A DNA stretch of 64,000 nucleotides. It comes from an uncultured Vampirovibrio sp. (lineage in GTDB: Bacteria; Cyanobacteriota; Vampirovibrionia; Gastranaerophilales; Gastranaerophilaceae). The stretch covers positions 62,001 through 126,000 of the forward strand of contig CAJTLG010000003.1 of the NCBI GenBank assembly GCA_910577395.1, read 5' to 3'. The notes below the pieces were generated by a model, which saw nothing but the letters and a program-made list of their open reading frames with translations, was not told the origin of the DNA and made no database searches. The position numbers were made by a program, and so were the translations under genes. Shown piece by piece: positions 7,997-17,825 of the stretch. Positions within the stretch are counted from its first letter, which is position 1, and every line of letters starts with the position of its first letter.

Positions 7997-10900
7997 TTAG
8001 TAAGCGCCTAGTTCGTCATCATTGTCACTTTCGTTTTCTTCATCAAGTGTTAATCTTGCAGCTGCCATAATCACGTTTGCTGTTGGGTCTGTGATTTCGT
8101 TAAGTACAGGGGCTACTGCGCTAACGCCTTCTTCGTGTCTTGGTAATCTAACAACTGTTGAGTCAGTTAAGTCGTTGTATGATATTCCGGGGCCTACAGG
8201 GTCCGGTGTAGGTTCCGGGTCAACAGGGATGTCGCATTCGCCGGTTGTTCTTTCGTATACAAGAAGGATATTGCTATCGTCACCGTCCATTAATAATTTG
8301 TGTCTTTGAGAATTTGTGATGATTACGCCTTCTTCTTCGTTTCTTGTATCGATACCGTCATAGTTTTCTTTGTAGAAGTCTGGCATAGAGTCGATATCAT
8401 CAACGTTAGTATCTTGGTTCCAGCCGCCTTTAGTTCTTACTTCAATGTATGCTGTACCTTGGTTTGCCATACCGGCTGTTGAACCAACGTTATCAGTGTT
8501 TGCATTAGGTGCATTGTCAGTTGCGCCGAATATTTTACCGTTTGTAGTTAATGTATCAGCTTTGATTTTTGAAATTGTCATTGAACCGTCTTGAGCTGTT
8601 AATTTAACATCTTTACCGATTAGGTTAGTGTTGTTTTTATTTTGTTCTTTGTCACCGGTGCCTTTGGTGTTTACATCAGAGTTGATTTCAAGACCTGCTA
8701 ATTTGTTGTCTACACCTGTGAATGTGATATCTATATCATTACCAGCATTTACGATTAACTTTTTAGAGTTTGCTTTGATTAAACCGTTTGTCTTAACGTT
8801 GTTACCGGCTTTGATTGTTGTTTTGTTTGTTTTGTCACCAAGGGCAATATCATTGTTGATTGTTACGTTACCGTTTTTAGCAGTGATTGTGTTTTCTTTA
8901 GAGTTGAAATCAACTTTTGATAATGTCCAGTCACCTGTTTCTTTTGAAAGGGCGATTTTGTTTGCCGCATCAAGGCCTAATCTGTCGCCGTATTTGAATT
9001 GGTCTAAGCTTGAACCTTCAATGTTTTGGTTGTTTCCTTTAACGTTAACTTTGATGTTCTTAGCAGCTTCAACTTTGCCTGTATATTCTGTATCAAGAAG
9101 GGCTGTCTTATCTTGGTTGATGATTACATCAGCTGTGTTTGATTTAACTAATGTGCCTTTACCTTGGATAAATACTTTACCTTCTTTAGAGGTTATTACG
9201 TTGTTTCCTTCAGTTGCTGTTACTTTAGAATTGTCTTGAATGTATATGTTGCCTTTGTCAGCAGTTGCTGTATTTGCTTTTGAAGTTAATTTAGAACCGC
9301 CTCTGATTGCAATGCCTTCAAGATTGCCTTTTGTGCCTTTGGCGTTTAATGTAATTGTTCCGTTGTTTGCTATTAATTCAGAACCTTTTTTAGTGATTGT
9401 TTCGTTTTCATAGCCGGGGTGGTGTTCAATAACATCACCGATTGCAACGGCACCGCCTGCATTAATTTCAATGTTTTTACCGGCATTTATTTTAGATGTT
9501 GAAACACTTGCATTAGTTGCTGCATCTATTGTAAGGTTTCCGCCTGTTGTAATATCTGAGTTGTTTCTTATTGAAACCAGGCTGTTTGTAGATTTTAACA
9601 GAATGTTAGCGGGGTTTGAGATTGCGCCGGTAACTTCATTTTTGCCTTGAAGTTTGTTATTGTCAATTACTAGCATACCGTTTGTTTCAAGGGCTAATGT
9701 ATCTTTTTTGCCTGAATAAAGTAATCTGTCAAATACTGTAGTTTTATCTTTAAGCAATACGTTATTTAAATTGCCTAAATCTTGAGTTGTATTGTTATAG
9801 AAGTTTAATTCGTCATAGGCTAAAAGTGAGTCAATAATGATTGTGTTTAAACCGAACATATTAAGTGTTCTATTTTTAGGGTAAGCTTCACCTGTTGAGG
9901 CATTTAGTATTGAATTTTTAACTATGATAGAGCCAACAGCGCCGCCTTTACCGTCATTGTCTGCAACATTTGCATTTTCGTTTACTTTACCTGCAACTAA
10001 ATCAATCTTTCTGCCCTGAACATTTGTATCTTCGATAGTAAGGTTTCTTGCAGAGTTGATGTTTACATCTTTTTTACCTGATAACCAGCTTTTGTTTGTA
10101 CCTTCAATAACGATATCAGTTAAGCCTGATTTGATATTAAGGTTGCCTGCTGCCACAATGCCGTTTGTATAAACTTCTCCGTTAGGGCCTTTTTTATTGT
10201 TGTTCACTTTGTTTTGGGAAATTCTAACGCCATTGCCTGCATTAAGTGTAATGTTACCTACAACGCCGTCTTTCCAGTTTAATAAAGAATCAGCTGTTGT
10301 TAATCTTGAATCTTCAATGATTATATTACGTTCTGCATTTGCTTCAATGCTGCCGTAATCGTAGTTGTATTTATTTGTTGTTTCGCCGTTATCAGCAGCT
10401 AAAGTATCAATTCTTGAATCTTTAATAATGATATCTCTTGCACTGTATAATGCTGCTTTGCCTTCTACCCAATCAGCAACTTTATTTGTTGAAAGGATTG
10501 AATTATCTATTACCAAATCTGTGTTTGTTGTACCGTTGATAATTTGTGCTGTACCTGTTGATATTAGAGAATTTTTGATTGAAATACCGTGGTCTTTTGC
10601 TTGGCCGGCTGCTACATTTTTTAAGTAGGTTGTTGCACCGTATGCTGCACCATCTACATCGTATTTTAAATCAACGCTGCTGCCGGTAAGCATTTTAACG
10701 CCTGACCTTGTATAACCGTTTGATGCATTAATGTTGCCTGATGTATCAAAGCTGCCGTCAGCATTTTTATGAGGAATAAATGTTTGGATTGTTGCATTAT
10801 CAACATCAATTTTATTTGAAATGAAATTTACACCAACGGCTGTTGTTGTAGGTTGGCCGTTTTTGTCATATTGTGCGTTAAATTTTGCACCGTTGATTGT

Positions 10901-11602
10901 AATGCCGTCAAGAGTACCTTCTCCAAGGCCGTTAATAGCATTTGCAGCGGCACTGTATGTAATTGTTGTGCCATATTTAAATTTTGCATTGATATCATTT
11001 TCTGTAACATTAAGACCATACTTATCTTTTTGGCCTGTCGGGTTATATGAAATCCAGTTGTTTGCATTATTAGCATCTTTTGTTAAATTTGCGTATGTAC
11101 CGTCTTTAACTGCATCTCTAATGTTTTTCATGCCATTAATGTCATAAGTTGAAGCAGTGAAAGAGTTTAAGTTAACCTGTGCATTGTTGCCAAAGAAAAT
11201 ACCGTTAGGGTTAATTAAAATAACATTTCCGGTTTTTTCGCTGCCGCATCCGTTTGCACAGCTGCTTGTTAATGTACCAAGGATTTGTGACATACCGCCG
11301 CCTGCTAATACTCTGTTGATAGCGGTAGAGTTGTGATGTTTGAAAATCCAGTCTACTGTAATGCCTTGGCCTACGTTGAAAGATTTCCAGTCAAACTGTG
11401 CAACACCGCCTTGGGGAGCATTTACGCCAATGTCAAATTTATTTGAACCCTTGTCGCCATCGTGCCAACCTACATATCCGCCGTTAATAGAAGAATCCAG
11501 AACCGGATTGTTCATATTTATTTCAGCAAAAGAGGCCGGCATATAAGCGGCGAAGGTCAATAAAACTAATAAAGCTTTAATTTTCCTGTTTAAAGATTTC
11601 AT
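7997..11602 (-). CDS. Two-partner secretion exoprotein (TpsA, filamentous haemagglutinin-like)
   Basis: 1201 residues. A signal peptide (about 1-26, ending ASFAE) precedes a haemagglutination-activity/TPS domain (about 27-270) with FDWKSFNVG, the NRV block and LINPNGIFFG, whose NPNG motif is diagnostic. The rest is rich in Asn/Thr/Gly with repeated hydrophobic strands, as in a right-handed beta-helix. The C-terminus is acidic, with a Pro-rich linker (DPEPTPDPVGPG) near residue 1120. TpsA proteins cross the outer membrane through a dedicated TpsB and act as adhesins, toxins or biofilm factors. The partner gene lies divergently 387 bp away. No CDI-type toxin tip is recognisable. AAAGG lies upstream of the ATG. 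Confidence 0.92.
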   Translation of the reverse strand: MKSLNRKIKALLVLLTFAAYMPASFAEINMNNPVLDSSINGGYVGWHDGDKGSNKFDIGVNAPQGGVAQFDWKSFNVGQGITVDWIFKHHNSTAINRVLAGGGMSQILGTLTSSCANGCGSEKTGNVILINPNGIFFGNNAQVNLNSFTASTYDINGMKNIRDAVKDGTYANLTKDANNANNWISYNPTGQKDKYGLNVTENDINAKFKYGTTITYSAAANAINGLGEGTLDGITINGAKFNAQYDKNGQPTTTAVGVNFISNKIDVDNATIQTFIPHKNADGSFDTSGNINASNGYTRSGVKMLTGSSVDLKYDVDGAAYGATTYLKNVAAGQAKDHGISIKNSLISTGTAQIINGTTNTDLVIDNSILSTNKVADWVEGKAALYSARDIIIKDSRIDTLAADNGETTNKYNYDYGSIEANAERNIIIEDSRLTTADSLLNWKDGVVGNITLNAGNGVRISQNKVNNNKKGPNGEVYTNGIVAAGNLNIKSGLTDIVIEGTNKSWLSGKKDVNINSARNLTIEDTNVQGRKIDLVAGKVNENANVADNDGKGGAVGSIIVKNSILNASTGEAYPKNRTLNMFGLNTIIIDSLLAYDELNFYNNTTQDLGNLNNVLLKDKTTVFDRLLYSGKKDTLALETNGMLVIDNNKLQGKNEVTGAISNPANILLKSTNSLVSIRNNSDITTGGNLTIDAATNASVSTSKINAGKNIEINAGGAVAIGDVIEHHPGYENETITKKGSELIANNGTITLNAKGTKGNLEGIAIRGGSKLTSKANTATADKGNIYIQDNSKVTATEGNNVITSKEGKVFIQGKGTLVKSNTADVIINQDKTALLDTEYTGKVEAAKNIKVNVKGNNQNIEGSSLDQFKYGDRLGLDAANKIALSKETGDWTLSKVDFNSKENTITAKNGNVTINNDIALGDKTNKTTIKAGNNVKTNGLIKANSKKLIVNAGNDIDITFTGVDNKLAGLEINSDVNTKGTGDKEQNKNNTNLIGKDVKLTAQDGSMTISKIKADTLTTNGKIFGATDNAPNANTDNVGSTAGMANQGTAYIEVRTKGGWNQDTNVDDIDSMPDFYKENYDGIDTRNEEEGVIITNSQRHKLLMDGDDSNILLVYERTTGECDIPVDPEPTPDPVGPGISYNDLTDSTVVRLPRHEEGVSAVAPVLNEITDPTANVIMAAARLTLDEENESDNDDELGAY

Positions 11603-11989
11603 ATCTTGCCTTTCTTTATAATATTTACTCTTAATAATTTTCTTTCAAAAGATAGTTGTAAATTAAAAATAGCTATTGTATCTTCCGTATATTATAATAA
11701 AAACTTCTCAAGATTTAAAATTGCGAACTTTAAAAAAAACTTTGCAATACTTAACATTTTGATAATACAACAAAAATAAATGGAATAAAACTATAGTAAA
11801 ACGGTTAAAAGTTTTTACAAAATTTAACAATTTTCCCCATTTTTAGCATGTTGATTTTTTCAAGTGTTTTAAATATCCTGTAATAATATATAAGATGAAA
11901 AATCATTAATATAGTTTATTGCCGTCTTGTAATTATTACACTATCATTAGAGTAGTATTCTAATGATTTATTTCAAGGAATGTATTTTT
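11603..11989. promoter_or_regulatory. Divergent tpsA-tpsB control region with an inverted repeat
   Basis: 387 bp of very AT-rich non-coding DNA between the divergent tps genes. The clearest element is a 9-bp perfect inverted repeat (11943-11951 ATCATTAGA / 11959-11967 TCTAATGAT) just before the tpsB ribosome binding site. It could be a repressor operator or a 5' UTR hairpin. No ORF is credible here. Confidence 0.5.
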
Positions 11990-13789
11990 ATGAAAAGGAC
12001 TTGTAAAAAAGTGAAAAATAAATTGTTTAAATTATCAGCACCGCTGTTGGCACTTACATTGGCTGTTTCAACAAGTGTTTGTTATGCCGCTGAAGGTGGT
12101 AATGGTATTATCGGAAACCCTTTTGGTAACTTTGACTCAGGTATTATTGACCAAGCTAATATCAGACAGTTTAAAGAATACGAGATGAAAGCCCGTGAAG
12201 AAAGAAATGATGAACACAGGGGCAATGAACAAATTGAAATGAAAAAAGAGGTGCAGCAGGAAGTTGATAAGCTGCCCAACAAGGAAGTGACTTTTCAGCT
12301 GAATTCTATTAAGTTTGACGGCTATACAGCATTTACTGAAGAAGAATTAATGAATTTAGTTTGCGAAAAAATCGGTGAGCAGGTAACCGTAGCTGATGTT
12401 ATCGGTATGGCAAATATGGTAACCGATTATTATCAACAAAGAGGATATATTTCAACCATAGCCTATCTTCCGCCGCAAAAGGTGCAGGACGGTAACATCC
12501 GTATTATGATTATGGAAGGCAAATACGGTAATATATCAATTTCCGGTAACAAATGGGAAAAAGATAAATTTTTAAAAAATGCCTATTTAACTGATAAATA
12601 TATTGAAGAAGGCAAGCTGTTAAATGTACGTGACATTCAGGAATCCTTAAGAGAAATTAATGCAACCGGATATATGAAAGGTCAGGTTGCCCTTACGGAT
12701 AACGAAGAAAGTGCTGAATTTACCGATTTAGAATTAAACATAGCAGACAGATTTCCTCTAGATTTTGACTTCAGGTGGGATGATATGGGTACCACATCCA
12801 CCGGTTTAAACAGGGCAATCTTCTTTGCTGGTATGTATAACCTGACAGGTCATGGTGACCAATTATATTCTACAACTACATTGGCAAGACACTCTATTGG
12901 TCAGGGTGTATTTTATAGTATACCGATTGCAAAGACCAAAGAGGCAAAATTTAATATCGGATATTCTTATTCCGGTGCAGAAGTTGCAGAAGGGCCTTCA
13001 AGTATTTTTGATATTGAATCAAAATCCCACAACTTCTTTGCTTCAGTTTCAAGAAGATTAATTAAAACAGATAACTACAAATTGTACGGCGATATCGGTT
13101 TTGATATGAGAAATACCAAAACAACAATGTTTGATATTCCGTTCTATAAATATAAATCAAGAACTATAAAAGCAAATTTAACAAACATAAAAGATGACTT
13201 TTACGGTAAAACATTCTTTAGCCTCGGTACCGGTGTCGGTATTCCCGGTCTTGGCGGTACGGATGATTTTTGGGGCGCAAGCAAGCATGATAAATCAATT
13301 TCGAACAACAATGCTGTAAGAGTATTTGCAAATGCTGCAAGACTACAAGCCCTTCCTTTAAGGTCAACAGGTATTTTTCAGGTTGGCGGCCAATGGGCAA
13401 ACAGGGCACTTTTACCGTCTGAAAAAATGTCAATCGGCGGCATGACAACTGTTAGAGGATATCAGGAAAGCTCCTTTATTTCAGACTATGGTGTAACCGC
13501 ATCTGCCGAAGTAAGATTCCCGTTCCCGTTTTTAAGAATGGCATTGCCTGAAAAATTGCATTTTATTGATGACAGCATCAGGCTTGCCGCATTCTATGAT
13601 ATGGGTTGGTTTGGGGATGTTAAATCAGGTGAAGGCTCTGACGTTATTATGTCCGCAGGTGGTGGCTTAATCCTGAAAATCACGAAATACTTATCAGGAA
13701 ACATTTATATTGGTGTCCCTGTAGGTAATAAACCGGATAACGCATCAGGATGCAGAGTTCACTTTATTCTCTCTTCAAACATCCTATAA
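11990..13789 (+). CDS. TpsB outer-membrane transporter (ShlB/FhaC/HecB family)
   Basis: 599 residues. ATG 11990 is chosen because AAGGA lies 10 nt upstream and a clean signal peptide follows (MKRTCKK..., cleavage near VCYAAEGG); the in-frame ATG at 11963 lacks a binding site. After a charged linker come a POTRA_2 domain (about 100-175, VTFQLNSIKFDGYTAFTEEE), a second POTRA (about 180-255), and a 16-stranded barrel region with the family VRGY block (MTTVRGYQESSF, about residue 480). It ends in a short hydrophobic strand (FILSSNIL). It should secrete the adjacent TpsA. An intrinsic terminator follows. Confidence 0.93.
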   Translation: MKRTCKKVKNKLFKLSAPLLALTLAVSTSVCYAAEGGNGIIGNPFGNFDSGIIDQANIRQFKEYEMKAREERNDEHRGNEQIEMKKEVQQEVDKLPNKEVTFQLNSIKFDGYTAFTEEELMNLVCEKIGEQVTVADVIGMANMVTDYYQQRGYISTIAYLPPQKVQDGNIRIMIMEGKYGNISISGNKWEKDKFLKNAYLTDKYIEEGKLLNVRDIQESLREINATGYMKGQVALTDNEESAEFTDLELNIADRFPLDFDFRWDDMGTTSTGLNRAIFFAGMYNLTGHGDQLYSTTTLARHSIGQGVFYSIPIAKTKEAKFNIGYSYSGAEVAEGPSSIFDIESKSHNFFASVSRRLIKTDNYKLYGDIGFDMRNTKTTMFDIPFYKYKSRTIKANLTNIKDDFYGKTFFSLGTGVGIPGLGGTDDFWGASKHDKSISNNNAVRVFANAARLQALPLRSTGIFQVGGQWANRALLPSEKMSIGGMTTVRGYQESSFISDYGVTASAEVRFPFPFLRMALPEKLHFIDDSIRLAAFYDMGWFGDVKSGEGSDVIMSAGGGLILKITKYLSGNIYIGVPVGNKPDNASGCRVHFILSSNIL

Positions 13790-13811
13790 AGGCTTGTTTG
13801 GATAAAAGTTT

Positions 13812-13849
13812 AAAACCTCCCTTGGTAAATTATATCGGGGAGGTTTTTT
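13812..13849 (+). terminator. Intrinsic terminator after tpsB
   Basis: The stem AAACCTCCC / GGGGAGGTTT is followed by TTT; it starts about 22 bp past the stop codon. Confidence 0.88.
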
Positions 13850-13850
13850 A

Positions 13851-13866
13851 AATATTCCATATTTGG
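13851..13866 (+). repeat. Dispersed 16-mer AATATTCCATATTTGG (copy 1)
   Basis: The identical 16-mer occurs at 20192-20207 and 25667-25682. In this copy the right arm of the palindrome is degenerate (TTGGCATA in place of TTGGAATA). Confidence 0.7.
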
Positions 13867-13886
13867 CATAATTAAACTATTGTAAG

Positions 13887-14180
13887 CTATAGTGCTATTG
13901 TATTTTCAAGCATAAATTTATACATTTGATACTCATCGTCATCTTTTTTATCCTGGGCTTCTTTAGTTGTTTTGGTTTGTTCTATCCTTTTATCAACATC
14001 ATCCTTAACATCAAGAATTTTTTCACCCTTCTTTTTGTTTAAAAGATTAAACTTTATGCCGTCAAACAGCCCGTATTCATATTCGGGCTTGTATGTGCCG
14101 AATGTTGAAGCAAAAACCTCACAAGAAACTGATATGTTTATAATTGTTGTCAGTATTAAATATGTAAAAATCTTTTTCAT
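13887..14180 (-). CDS. Small exported hypothetical protein
   Basis: 97 residues, not recognised. A hydrophobic N-terminus (about 5-20) ending VSCEVFAS resembles a Sec signal peptide, cleaved at FAS or lipidated at the cysteine. The mature part is very charged and probably helical (KKGEKILDVKDDVDKRIEQTK). It sits alone between the tpsB terminator and a divergent gene. No Shine-Dalgarno is obvious. Function unknown. Confidence 0.6.
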   Translation of the reverse strand: MKKIFTYLILTTIINISVSCEVFASTFGTYKPEYEYGLFDGIKFNLLNKKKGEKILDVKDDVDKRIEQTKTTKEAQDKKDDDEYQMYKFMLENTIAL

Positions 14181-14253
14181 ACTTACATTCTAGCATAATT
14201 TCGTAAGAATACATGATTAAAAAAACCTCTTTTAGGGTATTATAATTAATGAT

Positions 14254-14583
14254 ATGTCTGATTTTGTACATGATTTAGATAATGAAGATAAAGATTTGAA
14301 ACGCGTTGGTTTAGAGCTTATGTTTTTAACACCTGAAAAATGTTCTAACACTGACGGTATTTCTGCCGTGGAATTATCTAAGCAGCTTTCAATAGAGCTT
14401 AATGTGGTTAAAAAAAAGTTAAAAATCCTATACGAGCATAATATTGTGCGTTCAATCGGCATAAATCCTAAATTTTGGAAATTTGATGAGTATAATTTTC
14501 AAAGAATGAATGAAGATGACCCTGTTTACAGGCTGCTCTGTTCGTTTGATGATGTAGATTTTGACAGGTATTTCAGATATTAA
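14254..14583 (+). CDS. Hypothetical protein with winged-helix-like middle region
   Basis: 109 residues. Residues about 34-75 (GISAVELSKQLSIELNVVKKKLKILYEHNIVRSIG) have the spacing of a winged helix-turn-helix, so it may bind nucleic acid; this is pattern inference. A TATAAT at 14241-14246 ends 7 nt before the ATG and no Shine-Dalgarno is present, suggesting a leaderless mRNA. Its stop overlaps the rlmD start (TAATG), so it is translationally coupled to an rRNA methyltransferase. Confidence 0.72.
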   Translation: MSDFVHDLDNEDKDLKRVGLELMFLTPEKCSNTDGISAVELSKQLSIELNVVKKKLKILYEHNIVRSIGINPKFWKFDEYNFQRMNEDDPVYRLLCSFDDVDFDRYFRY

Positions 14584-16040
14584 TGAGTGATTTTAATCTA
14601 AAACAGGACGATATAATTGAATTATCAGCAGAAAAACTGGTAAATTCAGGTTCTGCAATTGCGAGATACGAAGGAAAAGCTGTATTTATTGAAGGTGCAG
14701 TGCCCGGTGATACTGTTAAGGTGCGTATAACGCGTATAAACAAAAATTTCATGCGTGCAAAAATAATCGAAATAATAAAACCTTCACCTCACCGTATAAA
14801 GCCGTTTTGCCCTTTATTTAACGCTTGTGGCGGCTGCAGCTTGCAAAATATTGAATGTAATTTTTTAATTGAGCAAAAACAAAAAATTCTGGAAGAAATA
14901 TTCAGTCCTGACAACTTATATGCCTTTAGTGGAATATATTTTAAACCGTTTATTAGGGCTGAAAAACTGCAAAATTACCGTTGCAAAGTGCAAAACGCGG
15001 TATCTGAAACAAAAGTTTCAAAAAGGCTGCTTATAGGATATTACAAGGAAAACACCCATGATACGGTAAATATAAAGTATTGTCCTATCCAACCGAAAAT
15101 AATTGATGAAATTGTAAATTATATTCGAGAAAATTGGAAGTTTGGCGCCTATGTTGAAAAAAAAGATAAGGGCCTTTTAAAGCACCTTGTTATACGTTAT
15201 TCTTCAACATCTGAAAAATTAATCCTCACATTTGTTATCAATAAAGATTTTGAATTTTTTAATAAAATTAAGCCGGAACTGGAAAGGTTTTCTGATGCAC
15301 TAATTGCAAAATTTCCTGTAATCTCAGGGGTTCTGGTTAATTTTAATCCTAAAAAGACCAATAAAATAACGGGAGATAAAACAGAGCTGTTATTTGGAGA
15401 GCCCTTTATACATCAAAAACTATATTCCAATAATGGCATAGAATATACCTATAAGGTAAGTGCAGAAAGCTTTTTTCAGATAAATCCACATGTTGCACAA
15501 AAAGTATTTGATAGTGTAAAATCTTTGATAGAGCCAAATTCAACCATATTGGATGCATACGGCGGAGTTGCTGCAATTGGCATATTTCTTTCAGACAAGG
15601 CAAAAAGCCTCACTCTTGTTGAAGAATCTGAAAGTTCTGTTAATGATGCAAAAGAAAACTTTAAATTAAATAATTGCAAAAATTATGAAGTTTTTTTAGG
15701 TGATGCAAAAGAAATATTTAAAAGCTTTTTAAAATCCTCTGTTGCCTCTGATGCCAAAAAAGACCGTGCTGCGCAAAAAAATAAAGGTAAAAATCAATCA
15801 AAAACCTTTGATTATACAATTCTTGACCCGCCACGAAAAGGCTCTGATAAGGAGGCACTTGAAATAATTTCAAAACTTACCAAAAAAGCTGTTATCTACG
15901 TATCATGTAATCCTTCAACCCTTGCAAGAGATGCTAAAATTCTACACGAAAACGGGTTTAAACTAAAATCTTTGCAGGGTGCTGATATGTTTCCGTTTAC
16001 ACATCATATTGAAAGTATTGCCTATTTTGAAAAAGAATAA
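14583..16040 (+). CDS. rlmD: 23S rRNA (uracil-C5)-methyltransferase, RlmD/RumA family
   Basis: 485 residues. An N-terminal TRAM domain (about 5-65) is followed by the Fe-S cysteine set CPLFNACGGCSLQNIEC (about 77-93) and a SAM-dependent methyltransferase domain with QINPHVAQ, DAYGGVAAIGIFL, DPPRKGSD and the catalytic VSCNPSTLARD block. It uses SAM to methylate uridine C5 in 23S rRNA. The family covers RlmD and RlmCD, and the exact target base cannot be read from sequence. An insert of about 30 polar residues near residues 383-412 (SDAKKDRAAQKNKGKNQSK) is unusual. It overlaps both neighbours, so the three genes form an RNA-modification operon. Confidence 0.9.
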   Translation: MSDFNLKQDDIIELSAEKLVNSGSAIARYEGKAVFIEGAVPGDTVKVRITRINKNFMRAKIIEIIKPSPHRIKPFCPLFNACGGCSLQNIECNFLIEQKQKILEEIFSPDNLYAFSGIYFKPFIRAEKLQNYRCKVQNAVSETKVSKRLLIGYYKENTHDTVNIKYCPIQPKIIDEIVNYIRENWKFGAYVEKKDKGLLKHLVIRYSSTSEKLILTFVINKDFEFFNKIKPELERFSDALIAKFPVISGVLVNFNPKKTNKITGDKTELLFGEPFIHQKLYSNNGIEYTYKVSAESFFQINPHVAQKVFDSVKSLIEPNSTILDAYGGVAAIGIFLSDKAKSLTLVEESESSVNDAKENFKLNNCKNYEVFLGDAKEIFKSFLKSSVASDAKKDRAAQKNKGKNQSKTFDYTILDPPRKGSDKEALEIISKLTKKAVIYVSCNPSTLARDAKILHENGFKLKSLQGADMFPFTHHIESIAYFEKE

Positions 16041-17286
16041 ATTTTATATTAAATCTCTTGGTTGTAAAACCAACCATATTGAAGGGCAGCTTATTCATCA
16101 AGAGCTTGTTAAATCCGGCTTTGAACCCTCGCAATCATCTGAAAACTGTGATTTTTTTATCCTTAATACCTGTTCTGTCACATCCCATGCTGATAATCAG
16201 GCACTTTATATTATAAAACAATTTAGAATTAAAAATCCGAATGCCAAAATTATACTTACGGGTTGCATGGCGCAAACCGCTGACAAACCTGACATGTTAG
16301 ATGTCGATATTGTGCTTGGTAATGTTGATAAACTGAAAATTGTAAAATATTTAAATCAATATCTTGAAGTGGCGAACACGGTAGAAAAGCAGGTTAAAGT
16401 ACGGGATATATTTTTAGAAAAAGAGTTTCATCATAAAGAGCTTGAATTTTTGAACACCACCAGGCCAAGTATAAAAATACAGGAAGGGTGTTCAAATCGC
16501 TGTTCATACTGCATTATTCCTTATGCAAGGGGTAATTCCCGCTCTGCAAGCCTTTCTGATGTTATAAATCAAATTAATAACCTTGCGGATAAAGGGTATA
16601 AAGAGGTTGTAATTGTGGGTATACACATTGGCGAATGGGGAAAAGAATACAATCTGACACTGCTTGATTTACTTAAAAATATTGAAAATACGCGTATTGT
16701 AAGGTATAGGCTCGGCTCTTTATATGTTACTGAGATTACTGATGAAATAATTGAATTTTTAAAGACATCTAAAAAATTCTGTCCGCATTTTCATCTTTCA
16801 CTACAAAGTTTATGCAACAAAACGCTAAAAAACATGAATAGATTTTATACAAAAGAATATGCCATAAATGTCATAAATAAACTGCATTGCGCATTTCAGC
16901 TGCCATTTCTTGGGTGTGATATAATAGCGGGTTTTCCCGGGGAAACAGAGGAAGATTTTTTAGAAACATATTCGGCTCTTAAAGAAGCAAGACTTTCATA
17001 TATACACAGTTTTCCTTATTCAAAAAGAAAGGGTACCCCTGCTTATAATATGCCAAATCAGGCATATGAACATGTTAAAAAGGAAAGAACAAAAAAGCTC
17101 ATTGTTCTTTCAGAAAGCCTACATGCAGATTTTCTTAATGCTAATACCGGTACTTGCCAGGAAGTGTTATTCCAGAAAAAAGATAAAAAAACCGGCAAAT
17201 ATCTGGGAATTACAAGAAACTATATAAAAGTGTATAAAGAAAGCAAGACAAATCTTTGGAATACGTTGGAAGTTATCAAATTGTAA
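16027..17286 (+). CDS. mtaB: tRNA t6A37 methylthiotransferase MtaB
   Basis: About 419 residues from TTG 16027 (MKKNKFYIKSLGCKTNHIEG); an earlier ATG (15979) would overlap rlmD by 62 bp and add residues not seen in the family. The UPF0004 domain has SLGCKTN, LNTCSVT and LTGCMAQ (three cluster cysteines). The radical-SAM signature is GCSNRCSYCIIPYARG, and a C-terminal TRAM-like tail follows. MtaB converts t6A to ms2t6A at tRNA position 37. It overlaps the rlmD 3' end by 14 bp, so the two are translationally coupled. Confidence 0.92.
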   Translation: MKKNKFYIKSLGCKTNHIEGQLIHQELVKSGFEPSQSSENCDFFILNTCSVTSHADNQALYIIKQFRIKNPNAKIILTGCMAQTADKPDMLDVDIVLGNVDKLKIVKYLNQYLEVANTVEKQVKVRDIFLEKEFHHKELEFLNTTRPSIKIQEGCSNRCSYCIIPYARGNSRSASLSDVINQINNLADKGYKEVVIVGIHIGEWGKEYNLTLLDLLKNIENTRIVRYRLGSLYVTEITDEIIEFLKTSKKFCPHFHLSLQSLCNKTLKNMNRFYTKEYAINVINKLHCAFQLPFLGCDIIAGFPGETEEDFLETYSALKEARLSYIHSFPYSKRKGTPAYNMPNQAYEHVKKERTKKLIVLSESLHADFLNANTGTCQEVLFQKKDKKTGKYLGITRNYIKVYKESKTNLWNTLEVIKL

Positions 17287-17391
17287 ATAAGTGTAACAAT
17301 ATTTATGTATTTTATATATATTTTATCAATATTTTTTTCGCTTTTTACTTTATTAAAGTATAAGAGAGTTTAAAAGAGGAAAATAATACAG

Positions 17392-17601
17392 ATGATAGCT
17401 TCAAACGCTGATTTAACCATTAACAAAATGAACAATTTTTTTATTACCGAAACCATTGCAAATGAGTATAAAAATTCAACAAATGCTATTAAACAAGCTT
17501 GCGAACCTCCTAAAAAAAAGGTATACAGAAGTTTAAACAAAATGCTTAAAGAATGTTATTTTGTGGGCTCCCTTAAGTATGGAAATAATTTTATCGCATA
17601 A
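17392..17601 (+). CDS. Small hypothetical protein
   Basis: 69 residues, not recognised. The sequence is basic in its second half (PPKKKVYRSLNKMLKECYFVG) and has no signal peptide or membrane segment. AGAGGA lies 11 nt before the ATG and an intrinsic terminator follows 6 bp after the stop, so it looks like a genuine monocistronic gene. Confidence 0.65.
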   Translation: MIASNADLTINKMNNFFITETIANEYKNSTNAIKQACEPPKKKVYRSLNKMLKECYFVGSLKYGNNFIA

Positions 17602-17606
17602 ACCAT

Positions 17607-17635
17607 AAAGCCCTTACTGTGAGGGCTTTTTTAAT
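17607..17635 (+). terminator. Intrinsic terminator
   Basis: 8-bp stem AAAGCCCT / AGGGCTTT, 7-nt loop, T run. Confidence 0.9.
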
Positions 17636-17671
17636 ATTAAATTTTATTTTGAAATCAAATTAGATAAAAGT

Positions 17672-17825
17672 GTTATAATAACTGCTAAAAAAAGCTTGTA
17701 TTTATTGAATTTTAGGTTTAAAATAAACAAGTAACCCTTTGATATTATTTTTCATGGGAGAAATTTGCATTTTTGCTGATTTTTAATTGATGGAATAAAG
17801 CTAAAGCCAAGAAGGATTTTCTTTT
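17672..17825 (+). promoter_or_regulatory. Putative promoter and long 5' leader of the zinc-ribbon gene
   Basis: TATAAT lies near 17674-17679. About 140 nt separate it from the next ATG, which has AAGGA about 10 nt upstream. The leader holds no ORF and could contain a regulatory structure; none is obvious by eye. Confidence 0.4.
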
